Assembly: GCA_028283725.1 (NCBI GenBank)
Contig: JAPWKC010000004.1
Coordinates: 744,001-808,000 of the forward strand
DNA from: Neorhizobium sp.
GTDB taxonomy: Bacteria; Pseudomonadota; Alphaproteobacteria; Rhizobiales; Rhizobiaceae
Direction: 5' to 3'
Length of the DNA: 64,000 bases
The translations under genes were made by a program, and so were the position numbers. The notes under the pieces are model-generated. The model had not been told where the DNA came from. It searched no databases and saw only the letters and a program-made list of their open reading frames with translations. This document shows, one piece after another, positions 18,596 through 26,426 of the stretch. How positions within the stretch are numbered: position 1 is the first letter of the stretch; every line of letters starts with the position of its first letter.

Positions 18596-19192
18596 TCATT
18601 CGCCGCGCAGCACATCCCGGTTCAGCGCCGCCCATTGCAGGAGCATGATCGTCTTGCCGTCGATGATCCCGCCGCCGTCGATCATCGCAAGCGCTTCACG
18701 CAGCGGGATATCCACGACCTCGATATCCTCGTGCTCCTCGTCGAGCCCGCCACCCGCCTCGATCCGATCGGCGGCATCGATCCTGGCGAAGAAGCAGTGG
18801 ATGATTTCCGTGATCGATCCGGGCGACATCATCGTCTTGAACAGGAATCTGAGGTCGCGGATGCGGTAGCCGGTTTCCTCCATCGCCTCGCGACGGATCG
18901 CCTCTTCCGGTTTGTCACCGTCGAGCAGGCCGGCCGGCACTTCCAGCATGAAGGGTTTCTCGCCGATCAGATGCGCCGGCAGGCGGAACTGCTTGACGAG
19001 AACGGTGCTGTCACGCTGCGGATCGTAGAGCAGGATGCAGGCGGCCGGCGTGCGGTGATAGATCTCGCGCGTCAGCCGGTTCGTTTCGCCCTTACGGTTC
19101 TCATAGTCGAGATCGTAGCTCGACAGACGCGTCCAGCCATTCGACAGGATCGTTTCGCCGACGATCCTCGCCCTTTCGCCGTCATCCGTCAT
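18596..19192 (-). CDS. NudK-like Nudix hydrolase
   Basis: A 198-residue Nudix pyrophosphatase. The Nudix box is seen as GLLDGDKPEEAIRREAMEET near residues 98-117. The shortened spacing after the first Gly and the following FLFKTMMSPGSITEIIHCFF recall NudK (GDP-mannose pyrophosphatase) and the wider ADP-sugar pyrophosphatase group. The ATG at 19192 overlaps the stop of the molybdopterin oxidoreductase by four bases, so the two are translationally coupled. Substrate is not certain; GDP-mannose, ADP-ribose or another nucleotide diphosphate are all possible. Confidence 0.82.
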   Translation of the reverse strand: MTDDGERARIVGETILSNGWTRLSSYDLDYENRKGETNRLTREIYHRTPAACILLYDPQRDSTVLVKQFRLPAHLIGEKPFMLEVPAGLLDGDKPEEAIRREAMEETGYRIRDLRFLFKTMMSPGSITEIIHCFFARIDAADRIEAGGGLDEEHEDIEVVDIPLREALAMIDGGGIIDGKTIMLLQWAALNRDVLRGE

Positions 19193-21339
19193 GCGCAAGC
19201 CTCCTGGCGCTCGCGGCGCAGCCAAACCTTGTTGTCGTGTACGGCCGCACCACCGAAAGGCGCAACGGGATCGGCGCCGGTCAGGACGTTGATCCCCTCG
19301 CCGTCGATATGGGCGTCGTTCGGCCAGAGGCCTTCGGCGATCAGCACGCCGGGCCTGGCGCCGGGCACCAGTTTCGCGTGAAGGCGGATTTCGCCCCGGC
19401 GATTGCCCAGCCGCACGATATCGCCGTCGAGGACACCGATACGCTCGGCGTCGGCGGGATCGATCATCACTTCCGGGCGGCCCTCCTTCTGTACCGAGCT
19501 TTTCGTCTCGGCGAAGGAGGAGTTGAGAAAACTGCGCGACGGCGAGGTGGCAAGCCTGAAGGGATGTTCGGTATCGGCCGTCTCGATGACGGCGACGTAA
19601 TCGGGGAATTTCGGCAGGTCCGCATGGGGGCCGAGCGGGCCGACGCTATCAGGCGTGCGGTCGGGCGACGGGCCGTTTATCCAGTCCGGCGAGAAGCGGA
19701 ATTTCCCGTCTGCATAGCCGAAGCCGGCGATATAGTGGGCGGTATCGAAATCCGGCTGGGCGTCGATCCACTTGTCAGCCTTCAGATCCTCGTAGGAGCC
19801 CCAGCCGCTATCGCCAAGAATACGGTCGATATGGGCGCGCTCGTCCATGCCGAAACCTGGGAAATGATCGATGCCGAGGCGCTTTGCCAATTCCTCGATG
19901 ACGAAAAGGTTGGTCCGCACCGTCTGCGGCGGCTCCACCAGTTTCGGCCCGAGCAGGATATGCTGCTGGCCACCGGCGCGGTAGAGATCGTCATGTTCGA
20001 GGAACATGGTGGCGGGAAGCACGATATCGGCGACTTTGGCCGTATCGGTCATGAACTGTTCGTGGACCGCCGTGAACAGGTCATCGCGCATGAAGCCTTG
20101 GCGCACCAGCCGCTGTTCGGGCGCGATATTCATCGGGTTGGTGTTCTGGATCAGAAGCGCCGTCACCGGGCCGCGATGGCGCAGCGCCTCGGCATCGCCG
20201 GTCAGCACGCGGCCGATCTGCGACTGGTCGAGCATGCGGATCTCGGGATCGCGATAGGCGGTGCCCATCAGTTCGGCCTTGTTCAGCCGGAAAATCTCGC
20301 CGTTGTTGTGAAAGGCGCCGCCGCCTTCATACTGCCAGGAGCCGAGGACTGTGGCGACCGAAAGGGCGGCATGCATCGAGGCCGTGCCGTTGCGCTGGCG
20401 GGAAAAGCCATAGCCTAATCGGAAGAAGGTCTTTTTCGTTTCGCCGACGAGTTTGCCGAAAGCCTCGATCTCCTCAACCGAGAGGCCCGTTATGCTCGAT
20501 GCCCATTCCGGCGTACGGCTCTTCAGATGCGCTTCGAGGCCGGCGGGATCGTCTGCGTATTTCGCCATATAGGCGCGGTCGGCATAGCCGTCGCGGAAGG
20601 CGATGTGCATGACGGCGCAGGCAAGTGCCGCATCGGTGCCGGGGCGCAGCACGAGCTTGACATCGGCCTGCTTCATCGTCGGATTGTCGTAGATATCGAT
20701 GACGACGATCCGGGCGCCGCGCTCCTTGCGGGCCTTGACGGCGTGGGTCATGACATTGACCTGGGTCGCCACCGCATTGGTGCCCCAGATGACGACGCAA
20801 TCGGATTTCGCCATCTCGCGCGGATCGGGGCCACGCAGCGCGCCGGTGCCCATCACATAGCCGGTCCAGGCCATGTTGGTGCAGATCGTGCCCATGAAGC
20901 CCGAATATTTCTTCGCATGGCGCAGGCGCTCGATACTGTCGCGCTGCACCTGCCCCATCGTGCCGGCATAGAAATAGGGCCAGATCGCTTCCGATCCGTG
21001 CCGCGCCTCCGCCTTGACGAAGGCATTGGCGATCTCGTCGAGTGCGGCCTCCCAGGAGACGTCCTGCCAGCTCCCCTCGCCCTTCGCGCCCTTGCGGCGC
21101 TGCGGCACCATCAGCCGGCCCGGATGATAGATCCGCTCGGAATAGCGTGCGACCTTGGCGCAGATGACGCCGGCCGTATAGGTGTTGTCGGAAGAGCCCC
21201 GGACACGGCCGATCCTGCCATCTTCGGTCAGATCGACGTCGAGCGCACAGGCGCTCGGACAGTCATGCGGACAGACGGTATGGCCGACGGAATTGTGGCC
21301 GGGCTTGTTTTTGGCGGATATGGGGGTCGCGATGTTCAT
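19189..21339 (-). CDS. Molybdopterin oxidoreductase, formate dehydrogenase/DMSO reductase family
   Basis: A 716-residue bis-MGD molybdo- or tungsto-enzyme. Near the N-terminus is a 4Fe-4S site, CPHDCPSAC (C23, C27, C31) with a fourth Cys in GVICAK near residue 57. The three molybdopterin-binding parts follow, including VIWGTNAVATQ and a C-terminal molydopterin dinucleotide-binding domain with RLATSPSRSFLNSSF. There is no twin-arginine leader, so it should stay in the cytoplasm. The ATG at 21339 begins MNIATPISAKN; the open frame continues to 21420 without support. No small electron-transfer subunit is encoded beside it. The physiological substrate cannot be told. It is divergent from rlmJ and coupled to the Nudix gene. 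Confidence 0.9.
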   Translation of the reverse strand: MNIATPISAKNKPGHNSVGHTVCPHDCPSACALDVDLTEDGRIGRVRGSSDNTYTAGVICAKVARYSERIYHPGRLMVPQRRKGAKGEGSWQDVSWEAALDEIANAFVKAEARHGSEAIWPYFYAGTMGQVQRDSIERLRHAKKYSGFMGTICTNMAWTGYVMGTGALRGPDPREMAKSDCVVIWGTNAVATQVNVMTHAVKARKERGARIVVIDIYDNPTMKQADVKLVLRPGTDAALACAVMHIAFRDGYADRAYMAKYADDPAGLEAHLKSRTPEWASSITGLSVEEIEAFGKLVGETKKTFFRLGYGFSRQRNGTASMHAALSVATVLGSWQYEGGGAFHNNGEIFRLNKAELMGTAYRDPEIRMLDQSQIGRVLTGDAEALRHRGPVTALLIQNTNPMNIAPEQRLVRQGFMRDDLFTAVHEQFMTDTAKVADIVLPATMFLEHDDLYRAGGQQHILLGPKLVEPPQTVRTNLFVIEELAKRLGIDHFPGFGMDERAHIDRILGDSGWGSYEDLKADKWIDAQPDFDTAHYIAGFGYADGKFRFSPDWINGPSPDRTPDSVGPLGPHADLPKFPDYVAVIETADTEHPFRLATSPSRSFLNSSFAETKSSVQKEGRPEVMIDPADAERIGVLDGDIVRLGNRRGEIRLHAKLVPGARPGVLIAEGLWPNDAHIDGEGINVLTGADPVAPFGGAAVHDNKVWLRRERQEACA

Positions 21340-21422
21340 GGCTTTTCTATATTGCAACGAGATGGCCGCAAAAAGCAGGATTTGCGGCGCATAAATTTTA
21401 TTCATCCAAGGCGCACGCACTC

Positions 21423-22289
21423 ATGAACTACCGGCACATCTACCACGCGGGCAATTTTGCCGATGTTCTGAAACATGCGGTGCTGGCGCGGCTCGTCCGC
21501 TACCAGCAGAACAAGGACAAGGCGTTTCGCATGCTCGACACCCATGCGGGCATCGGGCTCTACGATCTATCCTCGGAAGAAGCGCAGAAGACCGGCGAAT
21601 GGGTCGATGGCATCGGCAAGCTGATGGAGGCGGAGCTTCCGGCCGACGTCGCGGAAATCCTTGCGCCCTATCTCGATGCGGTGCGCGAGTTGAACCCCAA
21701 GGGCGGCATCAAGCTCTATCCCGGCTCGCCGAAACTGGCGCGCATGCTGTTTCGCCCGCAGGACCGGCTTTCGGCGATGGAGCTGCACCCGGAAGACTAT
21801 GCCCGGCTTTCGCGCCTGTTCGAGAGCGATTTTCAGGCGCGCGTCACCGAGCTTGATGGCTGGCTGGCACTCGGCGCGCATCTGCCGCCGAAGGAGAAGC
21901 GCGGCATCGTGCTCGTCGATCCGCCTTTCGAGGAGGCCGGCGAATACGACCGTCTCGTTTCCGGCTTCGCCAATGCCTACAAGCGGTTTTCAGGGGGCAC
22001 CTATTGTCTCTGGTACCCGATCAAGAAGGGCGCGCCGATCAAGGATTTCCACGACAAGCTCAACGCGCTCGATATTCCGAAAATGCTCTGCGCCGAGCTT
22101 TCGGTGAAAAGCGATCGCGACGCGACCGGCCTGTCGGGTTCCGGCCTCATCGTCGTCAACCCGCCCTTCACGTTGAAGGACGAGTTGCATACGGTTCTAC
22201 CGGTGATCAAGACCATTCTGGCGCAGGATCGCTACGCCTCGCAACGCTGCTTCTGGATAAGAGGTGAACAGTCCGACCGGGAGACTTGA
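21423..22289 (+). CDS. rlmJ: 23S rRNA (adenine-2030-N6)-methyltransferase
   Basis: A 288-residue S-adenosylmethionine-dependent methyltransferase of the RlmJ (YhiR) family, which modifies A2030 of 23S rRNA. The family start MNYRHIYHAGNFADVLKH is present. The SAM-binding LDTHAGIGLYDL lies near residue 39, and the catalytic N6-adenine motif DPPF lies near residue 166. Length is typical. Divergent from the molybdoenzyme with about 80 bp between starts. Confidence 0.93.
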   Translation: MNYRHIYHAGNFADVLKHAVLARLVRYQQNKDKAFRMLDTHAGIGLYDLSSEEAQKTGEWVDGIGKLMEAELPADVAEILAPYLDAVRELNPKGGIKLYPGSPKLARMLFRPQDRLSAMELHPEDYARLSRLFESDFQARVTELDGWLALGAHLPPKEKRGIVLVDPPFEEAGEYDRLVSGFANAYKRFSGGTYCLWYPIKKGAPIKDFHDKLNALDIPKMLCAELSVKSDRDATGLSGSGLIVVNPPFTLKDELHTVLPVIKTILAQDRYASQRCFWIRGEQSDRET

Positions 22290-22339
22290 CCGGTCCGGCC
22301 TTCCCTTTCATGGTGCCGCCCAATCGGAGGGCCGCCGGC

Positions 22340-23032
22340 ATGAAAAACTCGTTTGCCGCATTGATCTTTTCGGCATTTTTCGCCGCCATTCTCACACTGG
22401 CCACGGATGCCGCCGCGCAATCCTTTGGGCGCGACAACGGCAAGCGCCGCGATATCGCCGGCCAGTTCGATTTCTATGTCCTATCGCTCTCATGGTCTCC
22501 GACATTTTGCGGCGCCAAGGGCAATGACGGCCGCAACGACCAGCAATGCGGCGTGAGCAAGCCCTACCGTTTCATCGTGCACGGGCTATGGCCGCAATAT
22601 GAAAAGGGCTTTCCGGATTTCTGCCGCTCGTCGGAGCCTGACCGGGTCTCCAACAGCGTCGGCCGGCCGATGTTCGACATCATGCCCTCGATGGGACTGA
22701 TCGGACATGAATGGCGCAAGCACGGCGTGTGCAGCGGTCTTTCGCAGAGCACGTATTTCGAGACGATCCGCGCCGCCTATCAAAAAGTGCAGATCCCGGC
22801 CGATCTTGCCGCCGGCACCCGCGACCTGATGCTCTCGCCCGACGAGATCGAGCAGAAATTCATCGCCGCCAATTCGGGTATGACGCAGGCCGGCATCGCT
22901 ACGGCCTGCGAAGGGCCGAAGCTCGAAGAGATCCGCATCTGCATGACGAAGGATCTCGCCTTCCGCGATTGCCCGGAGGTCGACCGCAGCGGCTGCAAGC
23001 TTCGCCAGATCGACGTGCCGCCTGCCAGATAG
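22340..23032 (+). CDS. Secreted ribonuclease T2
   Basis: A 230-residue exported RNase T2 that cleaves RNA through 2',3'-cyclic phosphates. A signal peptide (residues 1 to about 29, ending DAAAQS) is followed by both catalytic blocks: CAS1 in FIVHGLWPQYEKG and CAS2 in GHEWRKHGVCSG, each with its catalytic His. Several Cys pairs would form disulfides in the periplasm. The ATG at 22340 has GGAGG nine bases upstream; a longer frame overlapping rlmJ is less likely. It follows rlmJ by 50 bp. Confidence 0.9.
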   Translation: MKNSFAALIFSAFFAAILTLATDAAAQSFGRDNGKRRDIAGQFDFYVLSLSWSPTFCGAKGNDGRNDQQCGVSKPYRFIVHGLWPQYEKGFPDFCRSSEPDRVSNSVGRPMFDIMPSMGLIGHEWRKHGVCSGLSQSTYFETIRAAYQKVQIPADLAAGTRDLMLSPDEIEQKFIAANSGMTQAGIATACEGPKLEEIRICMTKDLAFRDCPEVDRSGCKLRQIDVPPAR

Positions 23033-23108
23033 GCGGCTGCATCAATTTCTCCCGGCCGCCCTTTGCTGCGCAGGCCGGCGCCTGAAAAAACATCCTGAAG
23101 GGAATACC

Positions 23109-23705
23109 ATGAAACTCCTCTATTCGCCGGCCTCGCCGTTTTCCGCCAAGGTGCGGATGGCCGCCCGTCATCTCGACATTGTGCTCGAGGAAGTGAAGAC
23201 CGATACCGGCGCGGCACCGGCGGAACTCATCGACTACAATCCGCTCGGCAAGATCCCGGTCCTGACCCGTGACGGCGCGGCGCCGATCTATGACAGCGTC
23301 GCCATCATGCATTTCCTCGACCGCAAATCGGGCGGCAAGCTGTATCCGAAAAAGGATGACAAGCGCACCGAGGCGGAGGTTCTGGAAGCGCTCTGCGACG
23401 GCGTGATGGACTGCCTGCTCGCTATCGTCTACGAGCGGCGCTTCCGCGACGAGGACAAGGTCCACCAGCCGTGGATCGACAAACAATGGGTCAAGGTCGT
23501 GCGTGCGCTGGATTATCTCGAGCGGAACCTGCCGAAAACCGGCAAGAAGCTGCATGGCGGCCATTTCGCGCTGGCGGCGATGATCGGCTATCTCGACCTG
23601 CGCTTCAACGGCCAGTGGGCCGAGGGGCGGCCGGAACTGGCATCGTGGCCAGATACGTTCGGCAAGCGTTTCGCAGCCTACGCGGACATGAAGACGCCGG
23701 CCTGA
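23109..23705 (+). CDS. Glutathione S-transferase family protein
   Basis: A 198-residue protein with an N-terminal thioredoxin-fold GST domain (MKLLYSPASPFSAKVRMAAR, residues 1-20; the cis-Pro in GKIPVL near 54; the glutathione-gamma-glutamyl site YDSVAIMHFL near 65) and an all-helical C-terminal domain. Probably cytoplasmic, conjugating or reducing electrophiles with glutathione. Substrate unknown. A GGGAAT-type ribosome site precedes the ATG. Length is normal for bacterial GSTs. Confidence 0.9.
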   Translation: MKLLYSPASPFSAKVRMAARHLDIVLEEVKTDTGAAPAELIDYNPLGKIPVLTRDGAAPIYDSVAIMHFLDRKSGGKLYPKKDDKRTEAEVLEALCDGVMDCLLAIVYERRFRDEDKVHQPWIDKQWVKVVRALDYLERNLPKTGKKLHGGHFALAAMIGYLDLRFNGQWAEGRPELASWPDTFGKRFAAYADMKTPA

Positions 23706-23793
23706 CAGACCCTGGCGAGATAGGCTGCCCGATCGCTGCCGGCGCGCTCCTCACCACCCGATCCGGCCCTTTGACCCGATCTGCCCTTCTCAT

Positions 23794-23826
23794 ACGGCCC
23801 GGAGTGCTGCACGCGCTTCGGGCCGT
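23794..23826 (+). terminator. Possible weak terminator hairpin
   Basis: Eight-base arms ACGGCCCG and CGGGCCGT are separated by 17 bases and followed by TCCCGTTT. It lies 90 bp after the GST stop. The T tract is poor, so termination is only a possibility. Confidence 0.35.
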
Positions 23827-23917
23827 TCCCGTTTCGGCTGCACGCAACGCGACCCGGCCCCACACAACCCTGCAAGGTGGCCCCTCTCACAAGCTACGAC
23901 GCAAAAGCCCGAAATGC

Positions 23918-23945
23918 TTGCCCTCACCTTCACCTTTGCTACTAT
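23918..23945 (+). promoter_or_regulatory. Candidate sigma-70 promoter for Bug protein gene
   Basis: A -35-like TTGCCC (23918-23923) is separated by 16 bp from a -10-like TACTAT (23940-23945). It lies about 40 bp before the Bug-protein ATG at 23983. Matches are 4/6 for the -10 box; no experimental support. Confidence 0.35.
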
Positions 23946-23982
23946 AGCGCGAGCGGCGGGAGGCCGCGATGGAGGAGACGAG

Positions 23983-24999
23983 ATGAGACAAACTGCGTTC
24001 ACGCGGCGGTTCATGCTGGCGTTTGCCGGCAAAACCCTATCGGCTACGGCGCTAGCCCTGACGGCGCTATCCTTGTCGGCGCCACGACCGGCCGTCGCTG
24101 CCAGCTTCCCCGACCAGACGATCACGCTGGTGGTCCCCTTTGCCGCCGGCGGCTCGACCGATGTCGTTGCCCGCGTGATCGCGCAGAAGATGGGCGGCCT
24201 GCTCGGCCAGCAGATCGTGGTGGAAAATGTCGCCGGCGCCGGGGGCAATCTGGGCGCCGACCGCGTGGCACGCGCCGAACCGGACGGCTACACGATCCTG
24301 ATGGGCACAGTGGCAACCCACGCGCTCAACCCTCTGATCCTGAAGACGAAGCCCTATGACCCGGAAAAGGATTTCGCGCCCGTCTCGCTGCTCGTCGTGG
24401 TGCCGAACGTGCTGGTGGTCAATCCGCAATTGCCGGTGAAAAACGTTTCGGAACTGGTCGAGCTCCTGAAGAAGGAGCCGGACAAATATTCCTACGCCTC
24501 GTCTGGCAACGGCACGCCGCTGCATCTGTCGGGCGAATTGTTCAAGGCGATGACTGGCGTCAAAATGCAGCACGTGCCCTATAAGGGCGCCGGCCCGGCG
24601 CTCAACGACCTGATCGGCAACCAGATCTCGATCATGTTCGACAACCTGCCCTCTTCCTCCGGCCATATGAAGGCCGGCACACTTCGCGCGCTCGGGGTGA
24701 CGACGGCCAAACGCGCGCCCTCCTTCCCCGACGTGCCGACGGTTGCCGAGACCGTGCCCGGTTACGAGACCTATACCTGGAACGCGCTGTTTGCCCCGGC
24801 CGGCACGCCGCCGGACGTGGTGGCAAAGCTCAATGCTGCCGCCAACGAAGCGTTGAAGGATCCGGCCGTGACAGCGCGGATGAACGATTTCAGCGCCACC
24901 ATCATCGGCTCGACGCCGGAGGAACTCGGCAGGCACGTGACCGCAGAGCTCGCCAAATGGGGACCGGTGGTGAAGAATGCCAATATCCAAATGCATTGA
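23983..24999 (+). CDS. Bug/TctC-family periplasmic substrate-binding protein, orphan
   Basis: A 338-residue member of the Bug (TctC) binding proteins, which bring carboxylates to tripartite tricarboxylate transporters. A signal peptide of about 40 residues ends in PAVAAS. The mature protein opens FPDQTITLVVPFAAGGSTD, the family ligand-pocket signature, and later has YASSGNGTPLHLSGELF and HVPYKGAGPALNDLIG. The ATG at 23983 lies behind GGAGGAGACG. No TctA or TctB membrane partner is encoded in the window, so it may work with a distant transporter or as a sensor. Confidence 0.88.
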   Translation: MRQTAFTRRFMLAFAGKTLSATALALTALSLSAPRPAVAASFPDQTITLVVPFAAGGSTDVVARVIAQKMGGLLGQQIVVENVAGAGGNLGADRVARAEPDGYTILMGTVATHALNPLILKTKPYDPEKDFAPVSLLVVVPNVLVVNPQLPVKNVSELVELLKKEPDKYSYASSGNGTPLHLSGELFKAMTGVKMQHVPYKGAGPALNDLIGNQISIMFDNLPSSSGHMKAGTLRALGVTTAKRAPSFPDVPTVAETVPGYETYTWNALFAPAGTPPDVVAKLNAAANEALKDPAVTARMNDFSATIIGSTPEELGRHVTAELAKWGPVVKNANIQMH

Positions 25000-25032
25000 G
25001 CCGGTCGGCTGACACGCTCCTTACCCCCCAAC

Positions 25033-25059
25033 GAAAAAGGCCGGGCACAGGGCCCGGCC
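25033..25059 (-). terminator. Terminator of outer membrane protein gene
   Basis: Eight-bp stem GGCCGGGC/GCCCGGCC with a 5-base loop; on the minus strand it is followed by five Ts. It lies 27 bp after the stop of the minus-strand outer membrane protein gene and may also stop plus-strand transcripts from the Bug gene. Confidence 0.75.
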
Positions 25060-25086
25060 AATCGTCATAGTCTGATGTTCTCGGTA

Positions 25087-25728
25087 TTAGAACTTCACGC
25101 CGATACCGACCTTGACGCTGTGGTCGTCGAAGCCCTTCGACACGCGACCGGAGTCGAGCTGGTAGCTGTCCTTGCCGAAATCGGTGTAATCGTATTCGAG
25201 ACGGGCGGTCACGTTGTTGGTGACCATCGCTTCAGCGCCGACGCCGACGGTGTAGCCGACGGCAGTCTTGCTGTCGGACGAGGTGCCGTCAGACATCTTG
25301 TTGTGACCAAGGGCCAGACCACCCGTACCATAGATCAGGAAGGGGTTCAGGTCATAGCCGACACGGCCGCGAACGGTACCGTTCCAGTCCTGCTTGGCCG
25401 TGTTGCCTTCGATCGTGGTGTTCTTGTTGCCGTTGTAGCCGACAGAACCTTCGATACCGTAGACGATGTTACCCGACTGCCAGTTATAGCCGGTATAGGC
25501 ACCGCCACCCAACTTGCCGTCACGATCGCCAGCGCCGCCGAAACGGCCCCAATCGTAGTTGCCGTAACCACCGAGGTAGTAGCCAGACCAGTTGGAAACC
25601 GGAGCAGGCTGATCGACAGCAACCGGCGGAGCTTCCGGCGGAGCCGAGACAGCGTCAGCCGCGTTGGCCGCGGAAATTGCGAAAACGCTGGCGGCCGAAA
25701 CGACCAGGCTTGCTACGAGGATACGCAT
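25087..25728 (-). CDS. Outer membrane beta-barrel protein, Omp25/Omp31-like
   Basis: A 213-residue porin-like protein of the Omp25/RopB group found in rhizobia and Brucella. It has a signal peptide (MRILVASLVVSAASVFAIS, cleavage near ANA), then a Pro-rich linker and NWSGYYLGGYGNYDW. Alternating polar/aromatic strands predict an eight-stranded barrel, and the last residue is Phe, as barrel-assembly substrates require. The ATG at 25728 is preceded by AGGAGA; the frame extends to 25941 only by chance. It has its own terminator and a long AT-rich upstream region, consistent with strong, regulated expression. Confidence 0.9.
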   Translation of the reverse strand: MRILVASLVVSAASVFAISAANAADAVSAPPEAPPVAVDQPAPVSNWSGYYLGGYGNYDWGRFGGAGDRDGKLGGGAYTGYNWQSGNIVYGIEGSVGYNGNKNTTIEGNTAKQDWNGTVRGRVGYDLNPFLIYGTGGLALGHNKMSDGTSSDSKTAVGYTVGVGAEAMVTNNVTARLEYDYTDFGKDSYQLDSGRVSKGFDDHSVKVGIGVKF

Positions 25729-26426
25729 ACATTTTCTCCTTCTACTGCTGTGCAGGACAGCGCGCCACATCAACTGCGATGGCGTCAGCTTTGTTCCCTG
25801 CCCGCTGAGAAGGAATTTGGAGACCAATTGCGGAATTGCGAGAGCCGAATTGTGAATTGATTGTGGCGCTCTAACGGCTAAATTTCGATGTTGCTTCACC
25901 GCAACATGTATATCATTAACCCTAATAAAACTATAATCCAACTATTAATGTTTTTACATTCGTTAAATACTACTTACTACGAAGCTAATGACCGGTCAAT
26001 ACATCTATATCCGACAGCCATTCTCACCGGCATCACGCGATCTAGATTTACTGACCTAGAATAAGCCGCATGAAATGCTCGCGGCGCCAGTTGAAATACA
26101 ATGCTAGACCATGGGTCACAGGTCCGTGATCCCGATTTTTCCCCATCCCGGCGCAATCCGGCCACAATCGGCCATGGGATGTTTGGCGCCTGCTTGCCGC
26201 ATCCGCACCGGCGGACGGGCTGCGGGGTCTCGCCCATGGGCACGCGACTCGTCGGGGAGAACCGATCGGGAACGCTTTCAATCGGCGCAGCGAGACACTA
26301 TTTCTGGCAGACATGCCTTTCTGCGAGTCGCCCTCCTCACGCATTCGACGTGTTTGCGCGGCAAGAGCGGAGGAGCCCGGCGTTGGCACGGGCGGCAGAA
26401 ATGGGCGAAGGCCGGAGACAGGACGA
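25729..26426. other. Long intergenic region with AT-rich island
   Basis: About 700 bp with no convincing gene. The part from about 25860 to 26060 is markedly AT-rich compared with its surroundings and contains runs such as TAATAAAACTATAAT and the small hairpin GTTGC/GCAAC near 25890-25905. It probably holds the promoter and regulatory sites of the minus-strand outer membrane protein gene. The remainder (26100-26426) is GC-rich and leads into uvrC; short open frames there have no family resemblance or ribosome site. Confidence 0.55.
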
